Shown: one piece after another, positions 8,503-16,234 of the stretch
How positions within the stretch are numbered: the stretch's first letter is position 1
Layout of the letters: each line of letters begins with the position of its first letter
Position numbers and translations under genes: made by a program
Notes under the pieces: model-generated
Databases searched by the model: none
Seen by the model: the letters and a program-made list of their open reading frames with translations, nothing else
What the model was told of the DNA's origin: nothing
NCBI RefSeq assembly: GCF_004319545.1
Contig: NZ_CP036313.1
Coordinates: 2,420,501 to 2,484,500, forward strand
Direction: 5' to 3'
DNA length: 64,000 nucleotides
From: Desulfobacter hydrogenophilus
GTDB taxonomy: Bacteria > Desulfobacterota > Desulfobacteria > Desulfobacterales > Desulfobacteraceae

Positions 8503-9171
8503 TTGCCAAAAAAACAAGAAAATAAGAGTTTAGAAACTAAAGCCGTTCAATTGACAGCCGGTCGTATTGCACAAGAATACAATCAAAGAAAAAACCGAAA
8601 AGGAGCATATTGGGAAGATCGATATCATGCAGTCGCCATTGAAAGAGGCAGGCACCTATTACGTTGTCTTGTATCTATTGATTTAAACATGGTACGCGCT
8701 GGCGTAATATCTCATCCAACGGAATGGTCATTTGGCGGATATAATGAAATCCAGTCTCCACGCCGTAAGTTCATCCTTATCAATTACGAAGAACTTGCAG
8801 ACCTGTCAGGTTGTGACTCCTATACTTCATTTCAGAACTTGCATAGAAATTTAGTAAATGATGCTTTGGAAACAGATAAAATTAAACGGGAAGCCCGTTG
8901 GAGCCAGAGCATTGCTGTAGGTGAAAAGCAGTTCGTTGCTGATATAAAAACGAGGCTTGCTTCAAAAGCATTGGGAAGACAAACTCAATCTTTGGATGGT
9001 GGATTCCAGCTTCGGGAAGAGGCAATGCCCTATATCGTTGATTTTGACACTAAAAACAGTGATATAGCACCGAAAAAGGCCTATAAATGGGGGCATTCCC
9101 CGAAATTTCAGGGTGTTAATGGCCCGACCCCACCCACCACCCCAACCCCACCCACCCCCAATATGGCCTGA
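8503..9171 (+). pseudogene. REP-associated tyrosine transposase (RAYT), N-terminally truncated
   Basis: The 222 remaining residues contain the family's C-terminal half: GRIAQEYNQRKNRKGAYWED, RYHAVAIERGRHLLRCLVSI, then DLNMVRAGVISHPTEWSFGG. The upstream HUH motif that binds metal and the start of the Y1 domain are absent, so this copy should be inactive. The frame begins at a TTG directly after the winged-helix remnant. The last 20 residues are a low-complexity Pro/Thr tail encoded by CCCACC repeats, probably read-through into the repeat end of the element. Confidence 0.75.
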
Positions 9172-9773
9172 CCCCACCCAACCGCCGATTATTCACAAGC
9201 TGTCTATAATTTTATTTGGAGATTTTTAGACAATTTCAATACCCAACTATTGAAACGTATAAAAAACAGATTCGATGGTCAGGGTGGCATATCCCGCTTT
9301 ATTTTTTTTATAGGTTGTTGTGGGATCATATTAGCGATATTAGATGGGAGTTAACTTCGGACGGATAAAAAAAATAGCACAGAACCAAACGCTGGAGAGG
9401 GACCAGACTTACCGCGCGGCCTTTTCAGAAGTTCCTGGTTCAGGAAAGTTTATCTTTTTATCGGAGTTTTGGGGTTTAAAAAGCCTGGCCCCTCAGCTCA
9501 AACGCTGTACGAATGATGACTACATCATCAGGAAGATAATTTTAATGGTTTACAAACTTTTATACGCCTGGTTTCAAAGCACCAATTTTAAATTGCCTTT
9601 GGGGAATTTTTTTAGAAATTCCCATATATAGGGCATAACTCATCCACCGCATCGTCCAACACAGTAGGATGCTACGGTCAATATTTAAGTTGAATTAATT
9701 TTTTTTGGCATATTTAAGCCGGAAATCATAAATATTTTTTTACAACAACGCTTCATTAACTAAGGAGAAACAA
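9172..9773. other. intergenic remnant zone without a supportable gene
   Basis: The stretch opens with more of the CCCACC/GACCCCA repeat of the RAYT tail. A 95-codon frame at 9344-9631 has no ribosome binding site, no family features and irregular composition, so I do not call it. No hairpin or operator stands out. The last 30 bases carry the AAGGAG site of the next, truncated gene. Confidence 0.5.
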
Positions 9774-9935
9774 ATGGCAAGTTATGTAGAGAGTGCCCTT
9801 ACAAAGGGTGAGCAGATAGTGTATCAAGGAAAAGTAAGTCTCTGGTCTATGACACCTCTTTTCATTCTCGGAGTATTATTTATTGCGTTTTATGGAATAG
9901 GGCTTCTTATTTCAATAAAAAAATGCACCGGGTAA
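9774..9935 (+). pseudogene. PH-domain (bPH2/YdbT-like) membrane protein, 5' fragment
   Basis: The start ATG sits behind a good AAGGAG site. The first 48 residues (MASYVESALTKGEQIVYQGK, LWSMTPLFILGVLFIAF) match the beginning of small bacterial PH-domain proteins: the short GE-x-[IV]-Y-x-G strand followed by a membrane hairpin. The frame then ends at a TAA, about 100 residues short of the family. The PH core is missing. The following bases encode an unrelated C-terminal-like peptide (APGKTGDLHVMVRNYKQR), so a deletion joined two broken genes here. Confidence 0.55.
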
Positions 9936-10075
9936 AACCGGTGATCTTCATGTTATGGTTCGCAACTATAAACAAAGATGAACTAACAGGTGGCAGCATG
10001 CTTACCAGAATCCTTTATGAGTTCTTTGGAATAGTGTAAGCGCTTAATGAACCGCACCTTGTCTGGGTCGGCTCG

Positions 10076-11674
10076 TTATGAGATAGAAGGAGGACCGGCA
10101 AGTTTGGTTTTGTCGAGGTATTGAGGTAACAAGGCTTTGTAATCATCCTCGGTCATAGCATCAGGGAGTTTTTCCAGGAGGTAACGAAAATACCAGTATG
10201 GTTCAAGACCATTTGCTTTGGCGGTTTCAATCAGGCTGTAAAGGGCTGCACTGGCAGCGGCACCTTCAGGGGTTACAGAAAAAAGCCAGTTCTTCCGTCC
10301 GATCACGAAGGGGCGGATAGTATTCTCAGCCATATTGTTGTCCAAAGTGACATAGGCCAGATCCACATAGACGACCAACCGGTGCCATTGATTCAAGGCA
10401 TAGTTGACGGCTTTACCAAGCAGGCTTTGGGGAGGCGTTATCTCGACAGTGACATCCAGCCATTTTTTGAACTCATCAAGCACAGGCTTAGCCTTTTCCT
10501 GACGTTCCTGAAGCAGGGCATCTCCGGTAAGCCCGATCGATTTGGCATCTTTTTCAATCTTGTAAAGCTTTCGGATGTATGACAGCGCCTTGCCGGCTTT
10601 ACCGGTTTTCTTTTTACCCTTTGGTTTACCGGCAGCTTTCACCACGTCCATGAACTTACGACGTGCGTGGGTCCAGCATGCCATATGCAAAATACCCTGC
10701 ACAGCATCAAGAAATGAATAGGCGCTATAGCCGTCCGTTTGGACCACCCCTTGATAGCCATTCAGAAAAGCGGCTGGCACATCTCTATACCTGGACGGAT
10801 GATACTCAAACAGTATACCGGAATGCTCCGGGATTCCGCCCCGGAATACCCACATGTAGGACTTGGTGGTGTTACTTTTATTCGGTTTATTAAAAACCTG
10901 GGTTGGTGTTTCATCTATATTGATTAGCGGCCCTGATAGAATCTCATTTTTGAGCATCATGAGGAGGATCTCACAGCTTTCGGCCACTTTCCGGGCCCAG
11001 TTACACATGCTTGCCCGGCTGATTTCCACGCCGATCCTGAGGAACTGCTTTTCCTGCCGGTAAAAAGGAAGGGCATCTACAAACTTGGCCACCAGAACGT
11101 AGGCGATGAGACCGGAAGTTCCTATGCATTTTGGAATAACCTGCTCAGGCATGGGAGCGATGGTCACAGTAGGGCCTTCACTTTCAACACCTTCACAATG
11201 CTTGCAGGCGTATTTAGGGCGGATGTGCTTAATGACTTGGATTTTTGCAGGGATGATGTCAAGTTGTTTCGAGGTCTCTTCGCCGATACGTTCTTTGAGA
11301 CATCCACATTCACACACCTTCTCTGCTTCATCAATGTCGTGGACGACGTCGATTACAGGAAGGTTGTCTGGGATAGGACGTCGGCCCCTTTTTTTCCTTT
11401 TATGGGCCGGAATATCAATCTCCTCATCCTTTTCAAGCTGATCGCCGATGGGAAATTCTTCTTCCGGCATTTCAAAAAGGGAAAGCTGAACCTGGTTTGA
11501 TTCGACCGGTTTCTTTTCGCTTTTACGTCCAAAAAGTTGATCCTGGAGGTACTTTATCTGTTCATTGAGGATTTTTATTTCTGATTTATAGCTTTTCTCT
11601 TTTTGAAGAAGATCATCAACCATTTTTTGTAAATTAATGACATTCTCAATCGTATTTTCAGCCTCTAAAACCAT
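10076..11674 (-). CDS. tnpC: IS66 transposase TnpC
   Basis: This 532-aa DDE transposase has an N-terminal leucine-rich coiled coil (about residues 5-50), a zinc-finger-like segment (CECGCLKE, then YACKHC around residues 120-160), and the central catalytic domain with LINIDETPTQVF, VVQTDGYSAY and, later, the acidic region LDNNMAENTIRPF. The short C-terminal IS66_C domain follows after KNWLFSVTPEGAAAS. Length and domain order match full-size members. It is the last gene of the element and ends 40 bases from the left terminus. Confidence 0.95.
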   Translation of the reverse strand: MVLEAENTIENVINLQKMVDDLLQKEKSYKSEIKILNEQIKYLQDQLFGRKSEKKPVESNQVQLSLFEMPEEEFPIGDQLEKDEEIDIPAHKRKKRGRRPIPDNLPVIDVVHDIDEAEKVCECGCLKERIGEETSKQLDIIPAKIQVIKHIRPKYACKHCEGVESEGPTVTIAPMPEQVIPKCIGTSGLIAYVLVAKFVDALPFYRQEKQFLRIGVEISRASMCNWARKVAESCEILLMMLKNEILSGPLINIDETPTQVFNKPNKSNTTKSYMWVFRGGIPEHSGILFEYHPSRYRDVPAAFLNGYQGVVQTDGYSAYSFLDAVQGILHMACWTHARRKFMDVVKAAGKPKGKKKTGKAGKALSYIRKLYKIEKDAKSIGLTGDALLQERQEKAKPVLDEFKKWLDVTVEITPPQSLLGKAVNYALNQWHRLVVYVDLAYVTLDNNMAENTIRPFVIGRKNWLFSVTPEGAAASAALYSLIETAKANGLEPYWYFRYLLEKLPDAMTEDDYKALLPQYLDKTKLAGPPSIS

Positions 11675-11716
11675 GACTGGAATATAGCATAACTTACTGA
11701 AAATTTAACTAAAATT

Positions 11717-12070
11717 TTAATAAAGTGCGGAGTATTGCAGCGATTTATGAGCCTCGACCTGGTGGATGGAAAGTCCGTCCATCAACCAGGAAAGTTCCCG
11801 TTTTTCAATTACCATAATTTCCCTTTGTGAGGTCGGCCATTTGAAGGAATGCTTCTCCAGTCTCTTATGCCATAAGCAAAAGCCATTTCTGTCCCAATAC
11901 AGCACCTTGATCATATTCTGTCTGCGATTGCAAAAGACGAACAGGTTGCCGGAGAAAGGGTTCAACTCCATATGCTCGCTGACCAAAATGGACAATCCGT
12001 TAATGGATTTGTGCATGTCCGTATACCCCAGTGCCAGGTAAACCTTTATGTTGTCCGAAGGCAAAAACAT
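11717..12070 (-). CDS. tnpB: IS66 accessory protein TnpB
   Basis: This 117-aa Orf2-family protein begins MFLPSDNIKVYLALGYTDMH and contains KSINGLSILV, NPFSGNLFVFCNRR and MIKVLYWDRNGFCLWHKRLE, the conserved core of IS66 TnpB. It is needed for transposition in characterised members, although its exact biochemical role is unsettled. The start codon shares a base with the end of tnpA, so the genes are translationally coupled. The length is normal for the family. Confidence 0.95.
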   Translation of the reverse strand: MFLPSDNIKVYLALGYTDMHKSINGLSILVSEHMELNPFSGNLFVFCNRRQNMIKVLYWDRNGFCLWHKRLEKHSFKWPTSQREIMVIEKRELSWLMDGLSIHQVEAHKSLQYSALY

Positions 12071-12438
12071 TACAGCATCTGTAGAACCTGCAGGACTTTT
12101 GTCAGGGTGTCCTGGGAAAACTGATCCGGAATCTCCAGACTGAACCTGGAGTCCACCATGAGGCGAAGGGTGGAAAATACATTGTCTCGGATAAAAGGGA
12201 CACTTTGTTCCGAGAGGCTCACAGGGAGCTCGGCAAATTTTATTTGCCCTTCCTCTTTAAAAAGCTTCCTTTTCCAGTACCCGAAACGGTGGCGGACCAA
12301 GCTGTTCCGCCTACAGTACTCGGCTTGACTTAGGCCGGTACCCTTCCAGTTAGTCAGATGTTTCTGGTAAAATTGGCGAGGGGGATCCCCTGATGCTGGT
12401 GATTCCTGCCTGTTTGCGATGGTGATAATTTTCTCCAT
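12070..12438 (-). CDS. tnpA: IS66 accessory protein TnpA (HTH)
   Basis: From ATG 12438, behind GGAGG, the product is 122 aa. The helix-turn-helix-like segment HLTNWKGTGLSQAEYCRRNS is followed by RHRFGYWKRKLF, the usual TnpA signature. An in-frame upstream start at 12486 would add a basic stretch (RRRRRLTTG) and has a poorer ribosome binding site. It probably binds the element ends. Its stop overlaps the start of tnpB. Confidence 0.9.
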   Translation of the reverse strand: MEKIITIANRQESPASGDPPRQFYQKHLTNWKGTGLSQAEYCRRNSLVRHRFGYWKRKLFKEEGQIKFAELPVSLSEQSVPFIRDNVFSTLRLMVDSRFSLEIPDQFSQDTLTKVLQVLQML

Positions 12439-12872
12439 GCCTGTAGTAAGCCTCCTTCTTCGTCTGTTTGTTGAAAGATGGCCCACTATCGCACGGCTTG
12501 CGAACCGATGGAAGATGGGGGTTATAGAGCGCTTACGGAATAGTTTCTGATCTTAATAAAAGCAGAAAAATTTAGTTTTGGGAGGTCAAATAGTTATGAA
12601 AAAGATGAAACGGACATTTGTATTCCAGGGACATGATACCGGTTTTCAAGAATAAACATGCACCATCTTTTGATAGCGATGTCCATAGACTGTCGTGAAA
12701 ATCGGGGTTGATTATAAGATAGGCCAGACATGAGCAAACCCGATTTATGGCACTATCAACCGATTGTAATTCCAGCGTTATTTTCCATGTTCTGAAAAGA
12801 TGAACACAAAGTGGCCGAAGTAATGATCAATCTCTGAAAATCAAAGAAGGATAAAAATTCCTCCCTTGACTT

Positions 12873-12969
12873 TGAGTCCAATAGTCTCAATAATCAACTC
12901 AATATGTGAGTCGAAAAATTTAATTAAATGACTCAAGATGTAATTTAATCAATGGGTGTATTTGACTCA
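12873..12969. promoter_or_regulatory. four-half-site operator region upstream of fic
   Basis: The hexamer TGAGTC occurs at 12873 and 12907, and its inverse GACTCA at 12930 and 12964. The outer and inner pairs share one exact centre near 12921, with spacings 34, 23 and 34. The wider consensus is about TTGAGTCAAATA. The last site ends 5 bases before the fic start codon, so a bound protein would block transcription or translation initiation. The Fic protein itself ends in a winged-helix-like domain and could be the binder. Confidence 0.65.
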
Positions 12970-12973
12970 ATTT

Positions 12974-14104
12974 ATGAAATATATCTGGAAATATAAAGCC
13001 TGGCCGAACTTTACATGGGAGAGTGATGCATTGCTCAAACCACTGGGTGATGTCCGGTTCAACCAAGGATCATTAATCGCTCAGATCAGGGAATTGGGTT
13101 TTGATATCCAGCAAACCGCCAGGGTTGATGTACTTGTGGAAGAAGCCTTGAAAACGTCAGCCATTGAAGGCGAAATATTAGATCCTGATGCTGTCCGATC
13201 TTCTGTGGGGCGCCAGCTTGGCCTTCCAGATGCCGGGTTGAAATATGTACAGGATCAAAAAGCTGATGGACTTGTACAAATCCTGATGGATGCAACCAAT
13301 AACTATCACCAGGAATTGACGTCGAAAAGGCTCTTTGCCTGGCACGCCGCCCTTTTTCCTACTGGATATTCAGGCATGATTCAAATCAATGTGGCCCAAT
13401 GGCGGGATGACAAAGATGGGCCCATGCAAGTTGTTTCAGGCCCCATCGGTAATCAAACGGTTCATTTCGAAGCCCCCCCCGCCCATTTGATTGAAAACGA
13501 AATGAAAAGTTTTTTTTCCTGGATAAATGAAAAAACAAGAACAGATGGGATACTTAAAGCAGCTCTCGCGCATTTATGGTTTATCAGTATTCATCCGTTT
13601 GATGACGGGAACGGCAGAATCGCAAGAACGTTAACTGATATGCTGCTGGCTCGTGACGAAAATAGCCCAAAACGTTTTTACAGTCTTTCATCACAGATTA
13701 TGGCAGAAAGAAATGAGTATTACGACATCCTGAATTCTACTCAGATTGAGAATCTGGAAATAACAAACTGGTTGATATGGTTTCTTGAATGCATGAATCG
13801 GGCAATTTTAAATTCAAATTCACTCTTGGAAAGAATAATGATTAAAGCACGATTTTGGAAAACTTTTGCCCAGACGCTACTAAATAACAGGCAGACAAAA
13901 GTTATCAACAGACTGCTTGATGCCGGCCCAAATGGTTTTGACGGTGGATTGAAAAACAAAAAATATATGGGTATCTCTCATACCAGTCGTGCTACTGCCC
14001 AAAGAGAATTGGCTGACCTCGTTCAAAAAAAGGTTTTGGTTCGATTGCCTGGTGGGGGGAGAAGCGCAAGCTATGATCTCAATTGGAGTATATTCGAAAA
14101 ATAA
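12974..14104 (+). CDS. Fic family protein (DUF4172-Fic-winged helix), class II with inhibitory helix
   Basis: The 376-aa product from ATG 12974 starts MKYIWKYKAWPNF, the normal beginning of the DUF4172 N-terminal domain; an upstream GTG at 12956 would add only six residues. The inhibitory motif [ST]xxxE[GN] is TSAIEG (residues 61-66). The catalytic Fic motif HPFDDGNGR spans 207-215 and is complete, so AMP transfer from ATP to a target hydroxyl is expected once inhibition is relieved. The C-terminal 70 residues (TSRATAQRELADLVQKK) look like a winged helix. It stands alone between an IS66 element and a hairpin pair, behind a symmetrical operator. The target protein is unknown. Confidence 0.92.
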   Translation: MKYIWKYKAWPNFTWESDALLKPLGDVRFNQGSLIAQIRELGFDIQQTARVDVLVEEALKTSAIEGEILDPDAVRSSVGRQLGLPDAGLKYVQDQKADGLVQILMDATNNYHQELTSKRLFAWHAALFPTGYSGMIQINVAQWRDDKDGPMQVVSGPIGNQTVHFEAPPAHLIENEMKSFFSWINEKTRTDGILKAALAHLWFISIHPFDDGNGRIARTLTDMLLARDENSPKRFYSLSSQIMAERNEYYDILNSTQIENLEITNWLIWFLECMNRAILNSNSLLERIMIKARFWKTFAQTLLNNRQTKVINRLLDAGPNGFDGGLKNKKYMGISHTSRATAQRELADLVQKKVLVRLPGGGRSASYDLNWSIFEK

Positions 14105-14163
14105 TCCTTTTCTTGTATCCTTCAACAATTCAAATGCTGCGGACAAGCCTCAGATTTAAGTCG

Positions 14164-14220
14164 TTCACGGCGGCTCCGCCGCCGTGAATCGCGGTGCTGA
14201 CTTCGGTCAGCACCGCGATT
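14164..14220. terminator. double GC-rich hairpin downstream of fic (REP-like or terminator)
   Basis: Two adjacent perfect or near-perfect stems are visible: TTCACGGCGG-CTC-CGCCGCCGTGAA at 14164-14188 and an 14-bp stem ATCGCGGTGCTGAC with a TTCG loop at about 14188-14220. No poly-T run follows directly, so simple intrinsic termination is not certain. The twin-hairpin layout resembles REP/BIME units of the kind mobilised by RAYT enzymes. Confidence 0.55.
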
Positions 14221-14500
14221 GGACGAAGCCCTGGCGGGCATACTACGAACCTTTTTCGCAAGCCTGTGGTTTAGGAAACTAAAAATTTTTATCTATAACC
14301 CGTATGAGCCCTTCGAGATTGATATTAAACTGCAGGCAAGTTACATGATATTACCCTGGCAGCACCATGGATACTGTTTTCATTCACAATGAATTGTGGT
14401 AATGACTATATGCTTTGGGGGACAAGCGTCGGGCGCAGACAGGGCACAGGATTCGGCAGAAGCGTTCGAAGAATTAGCAGAAGGATAAAGGATACGGTGA
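14221..14500. other. intergenic DNA before the acyl carrier protein
   Basis: The 280 bases between the double hairpin and the ACP gene have no convincing coding frame. The region may hold the promoter for the ACP-KS pair, but no clear -35/-10 or sigma-54 element was found. It marks where accessory DNA stops and the polyene-like cluster resumes. Confidence 0.4.
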
Positions 14501-14755
14501 ATGGATCGAGAAGAAATACAGACCACCATTATTGATTTTATTGAAACCAGTTTTGAAATGTCCGATGTCGGGCTTGACGATGACCTTAATGCGGTCCACG
14601 GCTTTGACAGTATTGATGCCATAGAGTTACTCCGGGAAATTGAGACATTGATGAAAACCAAACTGACCCGGGATGAGGAAGAGGCAGCCATGACCATACG
14701 CACCGTCAGACAGATCGTTGATTTTATTGAAAAGGCCATGGCGGACAGGGCTTAG
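14501..14755 (+). CDS. acyl carrier protein
   Basis: This 84-aa acidic four-helix carrier has the phosphopantetheine attachment site Ser37 in HGFDSIDAIELL. Helix II is followed by the usual IETLMKTKLTRDEEEAAM stretch and the final helix IRQIVDFIEKA-like region. It would carry the growing chain for the ketosynthases, ketoreductase and dehydratase elsewhere in the window. The TAG stop codon is formed by the TTAGG end of the MITE that follows, so the original 3' end may have been altered by that insertion. It precedes KS-D by 228 bases. Confidence 0.93.
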   Translation: MDREEIQTTIIDFIETSFEMSDVGLDDDLNAVHGFDSIDAIELLREIETLMKTKLTRDEEEAAMTIRTVRQIVDFIEKAMADRA

Positions 14756-14915
14756 GACCGCAGATTAAATAACTTGAACGAAATAGCTTGCCTTTTGGCC
14801 CATCTACTTCGTTGCATCAAAGGTCCAATAGGCCTGCTATTCAACCTTTAATGCGCCTTGTAGATGAACCAAAATTCGGCGTTATTTCTGCCCAACTTAT
14901 TTAATCTGCGGTCCT
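14754..14915. repeat. MITE, complete copy R3 (162 bp)
   Basis: The terminal inverted repeats AGGACCGCAGATTAAATAA (14754-14772) and its complement at 14897-14915 are perfect over 19 bases. The interior is an imperfect palindrome, so the whole element can fold into one long hairpin. It is flanked by TTA on the left and TTA on the right side, suggesting a TTA duplication. It encodes nothing and separates the acyl carrier protein from KS-D. Confidence 0.85.
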
Positions 14916-14983
14916 TAAGATCCCCTGGATGTCGGACGTTATATCCTGACGCATTAAAATTTTGAAACGGTGATTTAATACTC

Positions 14984-16231
14984 ATGGAAAGACGCGTTGT
15001 CATAACCGGATGTTCAGCCATAACACCCATTGGCTGCAGCAAGGCGGATATTCTTAAAAAGCTTGAGTGCGGCATATCCGGTGTTGGCCGCATCAGGGAT
15101 GATGAACTTCTGGTTGAGCAGCTGAATACCAGCGTGTTTGGCACGGTGGACGAGGATCTGGCCTACGACTTTCCAAGAAAATTTCGTAAAACCATGGGGC
15201 CGGTCTCTTTTGCGGCCTGCCGGGTTGTGGATGACGTCATTCAACAGTCCGGGCTTGACAGCTCATTTCTTTCTTCGGGAAGAACCGGGGTTGCCTTTGG
15301 GTCTTCCCACGGTTCCACCGCTGTGCTTAAAAAAGTGTACCAGGCCTGCTTTAATGCACAATCCACTGACATGTTCTCCCTTTCGGCTGCCGATTATCTC
15401 AAATCAATGGTCCATACCACCGCCGTCAACATTACCCGGATGTTTGGCATAACAGGGCGGGTCATCAGTTCCCCATCCGCCTGCACCACCAGCAGTCAGT
15501 CCATCGGGTTCGGTTATGAAATGATTAAATTCGGCGTTCAGGACGCCATGATCTGTGGTGGTTCCGAAGAGTACGATACCACCACAGTGGCTGTCTTTGA
15601 TAATCTGCTGGCCTGTTCCACCCATTATAATGACACCCCGCATAAAACGCCCCGGCCCTTTGATGCGGAACGTGACGGGCTGGTGGTGGGCGAGGGGGCC
15701 GGCGCGGTCATGCTGGAGGACTTTGAATCCGCCAGAAAACGGGGTGCGATAATTCTTGGGGAGGTGATCGGGTTCGCCACCAATAATAACGGCGGCAACC
15801 TCATTATGCCTGATCTTGCCGGGGTCACCCAGGTGCTTAAGATGGGCCTTGAAAATGCGCAGATCCCTGCGGAGCAGATTGATTTTATCAGTGCCCACGC
15901 CACGGCTACCCGTATCGGGGACGTGATTGAGGCCCGGGCCATTAATAATGTCTATGGAAACAAACCATGGGTCAGCGGATTGAAAAGTTACATGGGACAC
16001 ACCATTGCAGCCTGCGGTGTCATCGAAACCATTCTCACACTGTATATGATGGAAAAAGGCTTTATTGTCCCCACACTCAACCTGGATCAAGTGGATGACC
16101 GCTGCGCCATGATCCACCATACCCCCCGTCTGATGGAAACAGAAATCCAGTGTGCCGCTGTCCAGAATTTTGCCTTTGGCGGCATTAACACCAGCCTGAT
16201 TCTTAAGAAATTTCCCCGCAACGGGGCTTAA
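14984..16231 (+). CDS. beta-ketoacyl-ACP synthase (KS-D), close paralogue of KS-A
   Basis: This 415-aa KAS II-type enzyme has Cys167 in SACTTSSQSIGFG and histidines in SAHATATRIGD and YMGHTIAACGVIE. The layout is nearly residue-for-residue that of KS-A at 355-1590, including RKTMGPV, HTTAVNIT and ENPF-free loops of equal length, so one arose by duplication of the other. It follows the acyl carrier protein and belongs with it functionally. All catalytic residues are present, so both copies should be active. Whether they act on different chain lengths or are redundant is not visible. Confidence 0.92.
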   Translation: MERRVVITGCSAITPIGCSKADILKKLECGISGVGRIRDDELLVEQLNTSVFGTVDEDLAYDFPRKFRKTMGPVSFAACRVVDDVIQQSGLDSSFLSSGRTGVAFGSSHGSTAVLKKVYQACFNAQSTDMFSLSAADYLKSMVHTTAVNITRMFGITGRVISSPSACTTSSQSIGFGYEMIKFGVQDAMICGGSEEYDTTTVAVFDNLLACSTHYNDTPHKTPRPFDAERDGLVVGEGAGAVMLEDFESARKRGAIILGEVIGFATNNNGGNLIMPDLAGVTQVLKMGLENAQIPAEQIDFISAHATATRIGDVIEARAINNVYGNKPWVSGLKSYMGHTIAACGVIETILTLYMMEKGFIVPTLNLDQVDDRCAMIHHTPRLMETEIQCAAVQNFAFGGINTSLILKKFPRNGA

Positions 16232-16234
16232 GAT

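Larger units (their letters stand above)
10036..12536 (-). mobile_element. IS66-family insertion sequence, complete, 2501 bp
   Basis: The ends are GTAAGCGCTTAATGAACC at left and, on the other strand, GTAAGCGCTCTATAACCCC at right, the typical IS66 termini. Both sides carry the same 8-bp flank GGAATAGT (10028-10035 and 12537-12544), the target duplication size known for this family. Inside are tnpA, tnpB and tnpC in order on the minus strand. All three frames are open, so the element may still be active. It inserted in DNA with no recognised gene. Confidence 0.95.

Noticed and set aside
9344..9631. 95-codon open frame
   Set aside because: It has no ribosome binding site, no recognisable family features, and lies in remnant DNA between broken genes.
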